From: a virus
Direction: 5' to 3' (one strand)
DNA length: 64,000 nucleotides
Virus record (IMG/VR): IMGVR_UViG_3300043418_000072
Span: 62,001 to 126,000 of that record
Shown: positions 48,110 to 56,208 of the stretch, piece by piece
Numbering within the stretch: position 1 is the stretch's first letter
Layout of the letters: each line of letters starts with the position of its first letter
Translations under genes and position numbers: made by a program
The notes under the pieces: model-generated
The model's database searches: none
What the model was told of the DNA's origin: nothing
What the model saw: the letters and a program-made list of their open reading frames with translations, nothing else

Positions 48110-49569
48110 TTGTAGATTCCTGTACCGATCTTAGGGGTTAAACGTTTTGCAACATTCTTTACACGCTTAGGAACACCTGTCCCTGGCTTGCCTGTTCCGC
48201 CTGCTGGGCCAGTAGCAAATCCACCTGCGCCTGTGCCGCCAGCAGTCATCTCGCTAACTGTTTGCTTGCCTTCAGCAACACCTTGACCTTTTAAGCTACG
48301 AGTAGCTGCATTCAATTGACTAATACTTACACTGCGAGTTGTATCGCTGTTCCAGATTAAGTCAACACGTAAAGGTCTGCCATTTTTATAAAAATGCAAT
48401 TCGTTGCTGGTAGTTTTGAAATTATCTGCACCATACTGACGTAACACTTTTACAGCGTCATTCAATGGCATTGTTTCTGCAACGCCCTCAGCAACACCTT
48501 GCTCCAAAAACTCTTCGTCGGTTAAATTACCGGCTAGCAATGCTTCTAGGGTGTCAATCTGTTGATTATAGATGTCGATTAGATATTCAATTTCCATGTC
48601 GTCGTAAGCATCTGAACCGTCATACCATGTTTCGTCAACTGCTTCTGCTTCGGCATCTGTCAGTCGACGCTTTTGTGCCAATAGCTTTTTCTCTAGCATG
48701 TTGGCAATAGGTGCATACTTACGCACAACCTGTTGCCACATAGGCTCTTGTGCAAACTCTGGAAACTGTGCAGCGGCACCTTCCACCGGATCAAAGTCCT
48801 GGAATAGGTTTAGTGCTAGCACATCCTTAACTGGCATGCCAGCTTTTACTAAGTATTCGTTTAGTTGGCCTTCCGCCACACCTTGCTCACCATCTTGTTG
48901 TGCTTTGGCAGCGGCCGCACGCTTCTTGCGGAAGATTTCACGGAAGTATGCTTCATCATCTGGGTTTACACCAGGTGTTTGTTGACCACGGTGTCTCTGC
49001 TTTGCAGGAGCATTACGAGCTGCGTAATAATCTTCGTCGCTGTCAAAGTTGCGTGGATCCACTTCGTTTACTTGTCCAGTGAAGCCTTTATATGCGCCTT
49101 TAACTGCGCCAGTTACGCCGCCAACAATCTTCTTGCCCACTTGCGCCATAAACGGAGTCTTCTCCTGTGGAGCAGTCATTCTGTCCACTGACTTACGTGC
49201 ATTAGCTTCTGCGTCACGCTGTACATCAGCCATTGAATAACCTTCTTCCAATGCAGCTTGCAATTGAGCTTCGGCTGATTCAAATGCAAATGTAGGCATC
49301 GCATGTAAGTCAACTTCTTTGTCTTCGTAGCTTAGGTATTCGTATACTGTACGTAGGTAATCGTTTGCAAGAGTAATCTTCTCGCTTACCCATCCCTCGA
49401 TGTTACCATTGTCGTTAGCTTGGGCTAGAATCTTGTGTAGCTTGATAGCGTAGTCTGCTGCGTGGTAGCAGTCGGCACGAGCCATTTGTACTTCGTGGTC
49501 TGAGTGCATTTCACCTGCATCTTGGGCGATAAATGCGTTGTGTTCTGTGATAAAATCTGTTGTCTTCAT
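48106..49569 (-). CDS. Multidomain phage protein with capsid-targeting-like start and QGVAEG linkers
   Basis: 487 residues starting MKTTDFITEHNAF, akin to the T4 IPI leader MKTYQEFIAEA. The helical N-terminal domain (MARADCYHAADYAIKLHKIL, WVSEKITLANDYLRTVYEYL) is followed by QGVAEG at 229-234, a second domain (QLNEYLVKAGMPVKDVLALN), EQGVAEGVAET at 356-366, a third small domain (DAVKVLRQYGADNFKTTSNE), QGVAEG at 429-434, and a Gly-rich basic tail. No enzyme motif. A late-type motif is at 49589-49595. Confidence 0.7.
   Translation of the reverse strand: MKTTDFITEHNAFIAQDAGEMHSDHEVQMARADCYHAADYAIKLHKILAQANDNGNIEGWVSEKITLANDYLRTVYEYLSYEDKEVDLHAMPTFAFESAEAQLQAALEEGYSMADVQRDAEANARKSVDRMTAPQEKTPFMAQVGKKIVGGVTGAVKGAYKGFTGQVNEVDPRNFDSDEDYYAARNAPAKQRHRGQQTPGVNPDDEAYFREIFRKKRAAAAKAQQDGEQGVAEGQLNEYLVKAGMPVKDVLALNLFQDFDPVEGAAAQFPEFAQEPMWQQVVRKYAPIANMLEKKLLAQKRRLTDAEAEAVDETWYDGSDAYDDMEIEYLIDIYNQQIDTLEALLAGNLTDEEFLEQGVAEGVAETMPLNDAVKVLRQYGADNFKTTSNELHFYKNGRPLRVDLIWNSDTTRSVSISQLNAATRSLKGQGVAEGKQTVSEMTAGGTGAGGFATGPAGGTGKPGTGVPKRVKNVAKRLTPKIGTGIYK
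48268..48288 (-). repeat. QGVAEG linker coding repeat (synonymous variant)
   Basis: Encodes GQGVAEG with different codons (GTT-GCT-GAA for V-A-E) from the exact 17-base copies. The synonymous changes show that the peptide, not the DNA, is what is kept. Confidence 0.75.
48481..48504 (-). repeat. QGVAEG linker coding repeat (synonymous variant, followed by second VAE)
   Basis: Encodes EQGVAEGV with codons GTT-GCT-GAG; the adjacent codons (48469-48480) add another VAET, giving two successive VAE sites. Confidence 0.75.
48870..48886 (-). repeat. 17-base repeat encoding the QGVAEG linker
   Basis: Third exact copy of CTTCCGCCACACCTTGC, in a different gene, encoding QGVAEG at residues 229-234. Confidence 0.85.
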
Positions 49570-49588
49570 GCGAATTTCCTGTATATTA

Positions 49589-49595
49589 TATTTAG
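49589..49595 (-). promoter_or_regulatory. Late-promoter-like motif CTAAATA
   Basis: Minus strand CTAAATATAATAT, about 20 bases before the ATG at 49569 with an AGGAA site between. Confidence 0.5.
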
Positions 49596-49865
49596 TTACA
49601 CAATAAACTTGAGGCCTGCACCTTGTCCGTTTACTGCAACATTGTTAGTGATAAATTGTGCATCAGTGTTGCTGCATTTTTCAATACGTAATTCATGCCA
49701 GCCATTGTCTAAATAAACTTCAATGTGCTCACGGATATAGTGTCTACTGGTTTCCCAAATAAACGTGCGCTCCGTTAGCAGTTGGTCATCAATATAGACT
49801 CTGTATGCTGGCGGTGTTGTGTCCCACTTGCACCAAACGTCTACGTCAATGCAAGTGTGGTTCAT
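49596..49865 (-). CDS. Small beta-rich phage protein
   Basis: 89 residues (VDVWCKWDTTPPAYRVYIDD, TERTFIWETSRHYIREHIEV, GWHELRIEKCSNTDAQFITN). Beta-sandwich style with HELRIE; the family is probably a virion decoration or carbohydrate-binding module, as also for 51615-52085. ATGA overlap with the NTase gene. Confidence 0.6.
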   Translation of the reverse strand: MNHTCIDVDVWCKWDTTPPAYRVYIDDQLLTERTFIWETSRHYIREHIEVYLDNGWHELRIEKCSNTDAQFITNNVAVNGQGAGLKFIV

Positions 49866-51577
49866 TTTCTAGCCTTTAGGGTCGCTAACTGTTCTTGTAA
49901 CTGTGTTAAACGGCTTAATAACTGCTCTGCTTCTTTGATCTTGTGTTTAGGTAACTTACGGGTTAAGCCGTATGCTTTCATCATTTTAGGTAATGTGCTA
50001 GCGTCAACATCATTTTGATCGCCCATGGTGGCCATTACGTATCGTGGATCTTTGCTGTTGCTAACAACACCTACACCTGCTGCATCTTCGCCTAGTGGGT
50101 TATGCAATGCGCCCCACCCGGGATGACGTGGATCGTTAATGTCCAACGAGCTATCGTCTGCTGGTTTGCGTTTAGCTAACCGGTCTTTTTCATGTTCTTT
50201 GTCAATCAAGTCACCAACTAATGCTTTCATCGGATCAGTCTTGCGCAATTCTTCACGTGCTCTTAGCTGCGCCATGTGACGATTGAAGTCTGCCGCATTA
50301 AATGGGGCATTGTGGTCGTAGGCTTCATCAATGGCAGCATCTGGCAATTCTACATTAAATTTTATTGCAATTTCGGCTCTAAAATTGTCATATGCTTTGC
50401 TATTATCGAATATAAACGTGTGTGACATTCCGTGTTTGCTTGTTTGATTGCTCGGAAATTTAATAGTCTCGCCTGCATCGTTTACAAATAAGTATTGATT
50501 TCCACTTTTTCCAACTAGCGTTGCATGTATAAGATCGGAGTTGAGTGGTATGATTCTATTCTGAATCAGCATCAATGGAGTCACAATGTATTTTTTATTT
50601 TTTACTGGCGTACTAGAAAATCTATCTAGCCCGGTAAAATATTCAGCGGTGTGGTTATCTGATTCTAGCAATGTTCCATCAATGTAGTATGCTTCGAAGA
50701 TAGCCATCTTGTCTTCTATTGACAGCTCCTCACCCAACTCTGTCCACTGCGGGACTGCATTTTCATTGGCATGCTTAAAGTACTGCACTTCGCGCTCGTG
50801 CTTTTGTGCAGCGGCTTTAGTTGGGAAAGTACCTAGATTTTTGTTACCATGCTTACTAAGCAAACGGTACTGACTACCGTGTTTAACAATATGCTCGCTA
50901 ATACCAGGAATAGCACTTGCACTGTCTGTAGCATGTGGACTGATAGAGTCCTCATTCATTGGGATTTTGTCTAGGATACGGCCCACTTCTGGGTCATTGC
51001 GACCGTACATTTGCAATAGGTATTCGCCACGTGCTTTAGCATCGTTACGGATACTGTTCCACAATGCGCGATTTTCAGTGCCGTGGCTAGCATCGTATTG
51101 CTGACCATTGATTGTGATGACTTTCTTGCGTTCTGCTGCAATAATAACGTAGCCATGCTTATCGGCAGTTTGACACTTGTTTAGATCTTCAAACTTTTGG
51201 TAGTAACTAGGCTGGCCATCTTTCTTGTATGTGCCAGGCTTTAGGCGATCTGCGTCAGGGGCGCCAACTGCAACTACAAACACAGTAGATGCAGGGTCAA
51301 ATTGTGGAGGAAGGATGTAAGGGCTTTTAACTTCTAAGATGCGATCGTTAGGCACACCAGCGGCGTGCATTAACACTGTCTTGTCTGTGAAGTTAAAGGG
51401 ACTTTTAGGCAGCTCTGTCTTGTTGCTAGTTGCAATGTAGACGTTATCGCGACCGTATTTGGCTTGTAGGCTTTCAAATACGTCGCGATGTCCTAGATGG
51501 AAGGGCTGGAAACGCCCTGGGTAAATTACAACTACTTGCGGCTGTGCCGCTTCAGTAAACATTTCAGCAATAAACAT
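49862..51577 (-). CDS. NMNAT/PPAT-superfamily nucleotidyltransferase with capsid-targeting-like start
   Basis: 571 residues. Starts MFIAEMFTEAAQP, a possible prohead-protease leader (FTE before Ala). Residues ~15-180 form a HxGH nucleotidyltransferase domain: VVVIYPGRFQPFHLGHRDVF near 15-34 and a catalytic Lys region SNKTELPKSPFN; this superfamily includes NMN adenylyltransferase. C-terminal modules: KHGSQYRLLSKHGNKNLGTF, FPTKAAAQKHEREVQYFKH; a beta domain near 320-400; and a helical tail (EAEQLLSRLTQLQEQLATLK). May restore NAD or make a nucleotide sugar; substrate unproven. Confidence 0.75.
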   Translation of the reverse strand: MFIAEMFTEAAQPQVVVIYPGRFQPFHLGHRDVFESLQAKYGRDNVYIATSNKTELPKSPFNFTDKTVLMHAAGVPNDRILEVKSPYILPPQFDPASTVFVVAVGAPDADRLKPGTYKKDGQPSYYQKFEDLNKCQTADKHGYVIIAAERKKVITINGQQYDASHGTENRALWNSIRNDAKARGEYLLQMYGRNDPEVGRILDKIPMNEDSISPHATDSASAIPGISEHIVKHGSQYRLLSKHGNKNLGTFPTKAAAQKHEREVQYFKHANENAVPQWTELGEELSIEDKMAIFEAYYIDGTLLESDNHTAEYFTGLDRFSSTPVKNKKYIVTPLMLIQNRIIPLNSDLIHATLVGKSGNQYLFVNDAGETIKFPSNQTSKHGMSHTFIFDNSKAYDNFRAEIAIKFNVELPDAAIDEAYDHNAPFNAADFNRHMAQLRAREELRKTDPMKALVGDLIDKEHEKDRLAKRKPADDSSLDINDPRHPGWGALHNPLGEDAAGVGVVSNSKDPRYVMATMGDQNDVDASTLPKMMKAYGLTRKLPKHKIKEAEQLLSRLTQLQEQLATLKARK

Positions 51578-51596
51578 AAAAATTCCGTTATTGCTG

Positions 51597-51603
51597 TATT
51601 TAG
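51597..51603 (-). promoter_or_regulatory. Late-promoter-like motif CTAAATA
   Basis: Minus strand CTAAATACAGC, 20 bases upstream of the ATG at 51577. Confidence 0.5.
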
Positions 51604-51614
51604 TCTAAAACGGC

Positions 51615-52085
51615 TTATAGGTTTTCCAATAGCCAGAGGTAGAAAGGACTGCTAAATTCGAGAATGTACGTACCAGTCCACCCCATGTTTACACACTGAT
51701 CAATGCGATCAACAATAGCACCGTTATATACTTGCTTTTTAACTGGAGCGTAATGGCTCTTTGAGTGTCTCAAGTGCCCAATGTCAATGTCGTCGATTTC
51801 AATGTGATCAACGTTAAGTAACATATCCTTTACGATAGTAAAGTTTTCGCCAGAGTTGTCCTTAACAGTGTCTGAGCTTTCTTTGTTTAACAAGGAAATC
51901 TCCAATTGATGATCGCCGTCAACTAAGTCAACTAAGAATTCGTGGTATTCTGTTTCACCAGATGCAGCGGCAATATATCCCGCTGCATATTCTTTACCAG
52001 AAATAGCAATGCTGTACTGGGGTTTCTTGTCCCAGTACGTACCACTAATGCCGATTCGAAACTTGATCTTTTCAATTTCTTGCAT
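51615..52085 (-). CDS. Beta-rich phage protein (virion-associated?)
   Basis: 156 residues, mostly beta (IKFRIGISGTYWDKKPQYSI, GDHQLEISLLNKESSDT) and a C-terminal FSSPFYLWLLENL. Reminiscent of carbohydrate-binding or tail-decoration modules; not assigned. TAATG overlap with the glycosyltransferase-like gene. Confidence 0.6.
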   Translation of the reverse strand: MQEIEKIKFRIGISGTYWDKKPQYSIAISGKEYAAGYIAAASGETEYHEFLVDLVDGDHQLEISLLNKESSDTVKDNSGENFTIVKDMLLNVDHIEIDDIDIGHLRHSKSHYAPVKKQVYNGAIVDRIDQCVNMGWTGTYILEFSSPFYLWLLENL

Positions 52086-52975
52086 TATGCGTCCTTTTTA
52101 ACAGCCATATTCATAGCATCGGTTAATGCCTGTGGTAACTGTTGGCCTTCTGGCTGTGCAACTGGTGCACCAAACTGTGGCATCTTACTCAAGTCACCTT
52201 GGAACTCGTAGTGCCCAATGTGGTTCAACAACACTTTACCGTGTGCCCAAATCTCGCCACCTAGTTTTTGCCATCGACGGCAGAACAACCAGTCTTCACT
52301 CAAGTAATGCCCGCGCTCATCAATTTCACAATCAAAGATGCTGTACATCATTGGCTCGTATTGCTTACCTAATCCCACGTCATCAACATACTTGGTCTCT
52401 GGGTGTGCTGCAATCAACTGCTCGTACACTGTCTTTTTAAACATCAAGAAGCCTGTGCCCATTGTATCTACTGTAAAGATATCGCCTTGTACCTTTGTTT
52501 GTGGGTTCAAGTTAATAACGTAGTTGACTGGTAATGCTTTCTTGGGATACAGGCCACCAATAACTTCCTTGTCACATGCCATCATCTTTAATGGAGCGTC
52601 GGGTTCAAAACGGATGTCTGCATCGATGAAGAAAAAGTGTGTGGCTTGAGGATTAGTCATCATCTTAGCCATTAAGTTATTGCGAGCACGGGTAACTAAT
52701 GATTCATTGACCATTGTATCCAGGCTCCAGTTTAGTCCCACTTGTTGTGCAAGCAAAATAAAACGCAACAAACTGGTAACAGTTGGCTCGCTCATCATGC
52801 CGCCATAGCAAGGAATACCGATGTGCAAATGGCACTTAGAGAAATCAAACGGCGTACCTTGTGGCTTTGGAGCAGGTGCTGCTGTTTGTTGTGCTGCTTC
52901 TGATGCTGCTTTGATTGCAGCAATAGCGTCAGAGGTGGATTGCCCAGAGGCGGGTGTAGTTACTTTTTTAACCAT
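52085..52975 (-). CDS. Glycosyltransferase-like protein (GT-A, DxD)
   Basis: 296 residues from the ATG at 52975, chosen because an upstream ATG would overlap the small gene before it. After a low-complexity start, HIGIPCYGGMMSEPTVTSLL, then ATHFFFIDADIRFEPDAPLK near 110-130 holds the metal-binding DxD of GT-A folds; GGLYPKKALP and EDWLFCRRWQKLGG near 240 complete the family pattern. Probably adds sugars to a phage or host component. Confidence 0.75.
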   Translation of the reverse strand: MVKKVTTPASGQSTSDAIAAIKAASEAAQQTAAPAPKPQGTPFDFSKCHLHIGIPCYGGMMSEPTVTSLLRFILLAQQVGLNWSLDTMVNESLVTRARNNLMAKMMTNPQATHFFFIDADIRFEPDAPLKMMACDKEVIGGLYPKKALPVNYVINLNPQTKVQGDIFTVDTMGTGFLMFKKTVYEQLIAAHPETKYVDDVGLGKQYEPMMYSIFDCEIDERGHYLSEDWLFCRRWQKLGGEIWAHGKVLLNHIGHYEFQGDLSKMPQFGAPVAQPEGQQLPQALTDAMNMAVKKDA

Positions 52976-52994
52976 GTTTACTTTCTTGTGTGAG

Positions 52995-53162
52995 TTATCC
53001 AGCTGCAACTTCGACTACTACGCCGGCTGCAACCAATTCTTGTGTTACTTGTTCTAAGCTAGCAACAACTTCTTCAGTTGCTAGGTCTGGGTAGTGATCG
53101 TCGGAATCTTTAACCAATTTGCTAAGTCTGATTACGATTACTTGTTCTTGAATTTTTGCCAT
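52995..53162 (-). CDS. Small hypothetical protein, 55 residues
   Basis: A short frame with a strong AAGGAG site before the ATG and a late-type ATAAATA (53188-53194) upstream. Sequence KIQEQVIVIRLSKLVKDSDD, TEEVVASLEQVTQELVAAGV: an amphipathic helix between two beta strands, typical of a small dimeric protein. Stop is 19 bases before the glycosyltransferase start. Not recognised. Confidence 0.65.
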   Translation of the reverse strand: MAKIQEQVIVIRLSKLVKDSDDHYPDLATEEVVASLEQVTQELVAAGVVVEVAAG

Positions 53163-53187
53163 CTCGGGCTCCTTGATATTATAGTAG

Positions 53188-53194
53188 TATTTAT
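53188..53194 (-). promoter_or_regulatory. Late-promoter-like motif ATAAATA
   Basis: Minus strand ATAAATACTACT, closest in the window to the T4 late consensus TATAAATACTATT, 26 bases before the ATG at 53162. Confidence 0.55.
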
Positions 53195-53195
53195 T

Positions 53196-53951
53196 TCACG
53201 GTTTCACGATCTCGTGAATTTTTCCGACCATCCCCGGAGCAATCAATCCGATCATTGTTGTAATAGATGGGTCGTTGGTATAAACAAAACAACCCCATAT
53301 GTATTTCAATGGGCCCGATAACATGTTCATATTAGCTTTAGAAACTTTAACTTCGCTGCCCATTGTTTTTAAATAATTAACAATTGACTGCTTGGTTTCC
53401 ATGCTGTAGGATCCGTCTCTGAGCACTATCTTGTATTTGTATTCTTGCTTAGAATTAGGTGCTGCAATAATATGACCCGCTTCTAGCAATGCCTGCTGTT
53501 CCGGGCTAGCTGGTGTACTAATACTTAATAGTCTGCTAGCAATAGTTCGATCGTAGTTTAGTCTTGTGGCAATGTCTCTAAGAGTCTGCTCGTCTTTAGT
53601 ATAAACCTGTAGCCAGGGCTCCTCAATGCGCATTCGTATACGATTACCATATCCATTTTTGATACTGCGCAATTCTTCAAGGAATACAGGGTCTGATTTT
53701 TTTAGTTCATCTGCTTGCCGCAGTGCCCAATTGGATTGTGATGCCCAACTTCCGCCATAGTTAAAATGCTTTTGCTTAGATAGTCTGTCGGCTAAGTGAT
53801 TTGCAATGTAATCATTGGGCCTCGTGTCGGTGATAGACCTACTACCGTGAGCCTCTATGACCAGCTTATAACAAAACTGGCCATAGAACTGCTTACGTGT
53901 ATCTTCGCAAACGATCTTAGGATTTAGTTTGGTCCAGAACAATGAAACCAT
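53196..53951 (-). CDS. Conserved phage hypothetical
   Basis: 251 residues. FWTKLNPKIVCEDTRKQFYG near the start, KLVIEAHGSRSITD, AGHIIAAPNSKQEYKYKIVL, ETKQSIVNYLKTMGSEVKVS and CFVYTNDPSITTMIGLIAPG. Alpha/beta, soluble. Starts inside the last 35 bases of ClpA. I have seen the style in T4-like phages but cannot name it. Confidence 0.65.
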   Translation of the reverse strand: MVSLFWTKLNPKIVCEDTRKQFYGQFCYKLVIEAHGSRSITDTRPNDYIANHLADRLSKQKHFNYGGSWASQSNWALRQADELKKSDPVFLEELRSIKNGYGNRIRMRIEEPWLQVYTKDEQTLRDIATRLNYDRTIASRLLSISTPASPEQQALLEAGHIIAAPNSKQEYKYKIVLRDGSYSMETKQSIVNYLKTMGSEVKVSKANMNMLSGPLKYIWGCFVYTNDPSITTMIGLIAPGMVGKIHEIVKP

Positions 53952-56208
53952 CTTCGTTTACTGTAGGTTGTGGTGCGATGTCAAACGCTGATTGTGCTTC
54001 GAATGTAAACTCTTTATTAACATAGTCTACTACCATGATGGTGTTAGGACCAATGTTATCAAACAAGATTTTCTTACTCAATGGTACTTTAATCAAGTCG
54101 TTAATCTTACGTTGCACAGGGCGAGCACCCATCTTAGCATCAAAGCCTGTAGCAATGATTTCATCAATAGCCGACTCGCTCAAGCGCACTTTGATCTGAC
54201 GTTCTGCAAGCAACACGTTGATTTCGTTAACAAACTTGCTGACAATCTTGCGCATACTCAATTGGTCCAGCTTGTTGAACTTAACAATGCCGTCTAAGCG
54301 ATTGCGGAACTCTGGCTTAAAGAAGTCCTTAACTGCTTTGTCATCCTCGTCAGTCTTTTGCATACTGCGACCAAAACCAATGTTGTTACGCTCGTTTGCT
54401 GCTGCACCCAAGTTACTTGTAAGGATCACAATACAGTTACGGCAGTCAGCTTTCTTGCCGTTGCTGCTAGTAACCATACCTTCATCCATTAAGCTCAACA
54501 AGATGTTAGATACGTCGGGGTGAGCTTTTTCAATCTCATCCATTAAGATGATACTGTTAGGGCTTTTCTCAACGTCACTAATCAACATTCCGCCGCCCAA
54601 GTTGCCATCGTCGTAACCAACATAGCCAGGAGGCGCACCAATCAGTTTAGCCACGCTGTGCTTCTCTTGGTACTCGCTCATATCGTAACGCAACAGTTTC
54701 ATGCCCAAGTTCTCTGCAAGTAACTTAGCCAGTTCAGTTTTACCTGTACCAGTTGGGCCAAGGAACAAGAAGTTACCAACGGGTTTGTTCAAGCTCTTCA
54801 AGCCAGCTCGTGCCACGTAGATCTTTTCCAATACAGAATCAACCGCTTGGTCTTGTCCATACAATTTAACTTTAATGTTGCTTTCAAGGTTAGTGATTGC
54901 ACCACCATTGTTGGTATTACCAATTTGTTCAACCGGGATCTTAGTAAACTTGCTGATTGCATCCACAATATGGCTACGTGTAACAACAAAGTCCACAGTC
55001 TTAATCTTAAGACGAGCACATGTGCTGTCAATCAAGTCAATTGCTTTGTCAGGCAGCTTCTTGTCAGTTTGGTAACGAACGCTAAGATCAACTGCTGCGT
55101 CAATAGCTTCGTCTGTAATAACGCCACCATGGAATGATTCGAACTTCTCTTTGAGACCTTTAAGAATATCCTTAGCAACTGCTGGAGTTGGCTCATCAAC
55201 AGTAATACGCTGGAAACGGCGCATCAATGCACGATCCTTCTCAAAGCTCTGGCTGTATTCTTCCCAAGTTGTGCTTGCTAACACTTTGATTTGGCCTTTA
55301 GTCAATGCAGGCTTGATCATATTACCAAAGTCGACGCTGCTGTTGCTACCAGAACCTGCCCCACGCATCTGGTGCGCTTCGTCAATAAACAAAATTGCCT
55401 TGCCTTTTGCTTTGAGACCTTTAATAACGTCTTGGAACTTTTCTTCAAACTCGCCGCGGTACTTAGATCCAGCAAGCAAGCTACCAATGTCCAAGTTGTA
55501 GACAGTGTGGTCTTTCAAGTACTCAGGTACAGTGCCGTTGACAATGTTAAGGGCAAGACCTTCTGCAATGGCAGTTTTACCTACACCGGGATCGCCAATC
55601 AACAACACGTTGCTCTTGTTACGCTTAGCCAACACTTCTGCAATTTCGTCCAGCTCGTATTCGCGACCAATTACTGGATCGATGGTGCCTTCGATTGCCT
55701 GCTTGTTTAGATTAGCACAGTACTGCTCAATGAACTCGTCTGCTTTCTCTTTGCCAGCTTCTTTGCGATGTGCTTCTTCTGTATAGTGCTTGTTGTAGTA
55801 GTCGACAAGTTTTGCACGATCCATGCCGTACTTGACCATGAAGTAGTGTGCATAGGTGCTGTTCTCAGAGTGCAAGCTCAGGAACAAGTCAATGACTTGA
55901 ACGTGTGTACGTGCAGAAAATAACACTTGCGTAAATGCTCGATTAAACACACGCTCCAGCGCATGAGTCTTCTTTGGCTCAGTAACATCGGGGTTAACCA
56001 AGTCTGTTAGGCCTGCAATGTATGTTTCGAGGTCTTTGACCAAGCCATCAGTATCGATGCCGTAGCCGTAAATCAATTCATTGAATGGCTTGTATTTAAC
56101 AAGACAGAGCAACATGTGTTCTGCAACCACGTACTCGTGTTTGTGTTCTTTTGCAAGGTTTGTTGCTTCTGCAACGATGTGGTCAATTTCTGGATTAGTT
56201 TGTAGCAT
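53917..56208 (-). CDS. clpA: ClpA-like AAA+ unfoldase
   Basis: 763 residues. N-terminal Clp_N-like helices (1-150). AAA1: Walker A GDPGVGKT at 205-212, Walker B ILFIDEAH at 272-279. AAA2: Walker A GPTGTGKT at 484-491, Walker B SIILMDEIEK near 552-561. C-terminal D2-small domain. A tripeptide IGF at 610-612 (ERNNIGFGRS) corresponds to the ClpP-docking IGL/IGF loop of ClpA/ClpX, absent from ClpB, so it may dock onto host ClpP. Next to a DnaJ. Phage-encoded ClpA-type unfoldase is unusual. Confidence 0.88.
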   Translation of the reverse strand: MLQTNPEIDHIVAEATNLAKEHKHEYVVAEHMLLCLVKYKPFNELIYGYGIDTDGLVKDLETYIAGLTDLVNPDVTEPKKTHALERVFNRAFTQVLFSARTHVQVIDLFLSLHSENSTYAHYFMVKYGMDRAKLVDYYNKHYTEEAHRKEAGKEKADEFIEQYCANLNKQAIEGTIDPVIGREYELDEIAEVLAKRNKSNVLLIGDPGVGKTAIAEGLALNIVNGTVPEYLKDHTVYNLDIGSLLAGSKYRGEFEEKFQDVIKGLKAKGKAILFIDEAHQMRGAGSGSNSSVDFGNMIKPALTKGQIKVLASTTWEEYSQSFEKDRALMRRFQRITVDEPTPAVAKDILKGLKEKFESFHGGVITDEAIDAAVDLSVRYQTDKKLPDKAIDLIDSTCARLKIKTVDFVVTRSHIVDAISKFTKIPVEQIGNTNNGGAITNLESNIKVKLYGQDQAVDSVLEKIYVARAGLKSLNKPVGNFLFLGPTGTGKTELAKLLAENLGMKLLRYDMSEYQEKHSVAKLIGAPPGYVGYDDGNLGGGMLISDVEKSPNSIILMDEIEKAHPDVSNILLSLMDEGMVTSSNGKKADCRNCIVILTSNLGAAANERNNIGFGRSMQKTDEDDKAVKDFFKPEFRNRLDGIVKFNKLDQLSMRKIVSKFVNEINVLLAERQIKVRLSESAIDEIIATGFDAKMGARPVQRKINDLIKVPLSKKILFDNIGPNTIMVVDYVNKEFTFEAQSAFDIAPQPTVNEDGFIVLDQTKS

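Noticed and set aside
45755-49569. Treating the 17-base repeats as insertion or recombination sites
   Set aside because: They are in frame, at domain borders, and other copies keep the peptide with different codons, so protein-level selection explains them better.
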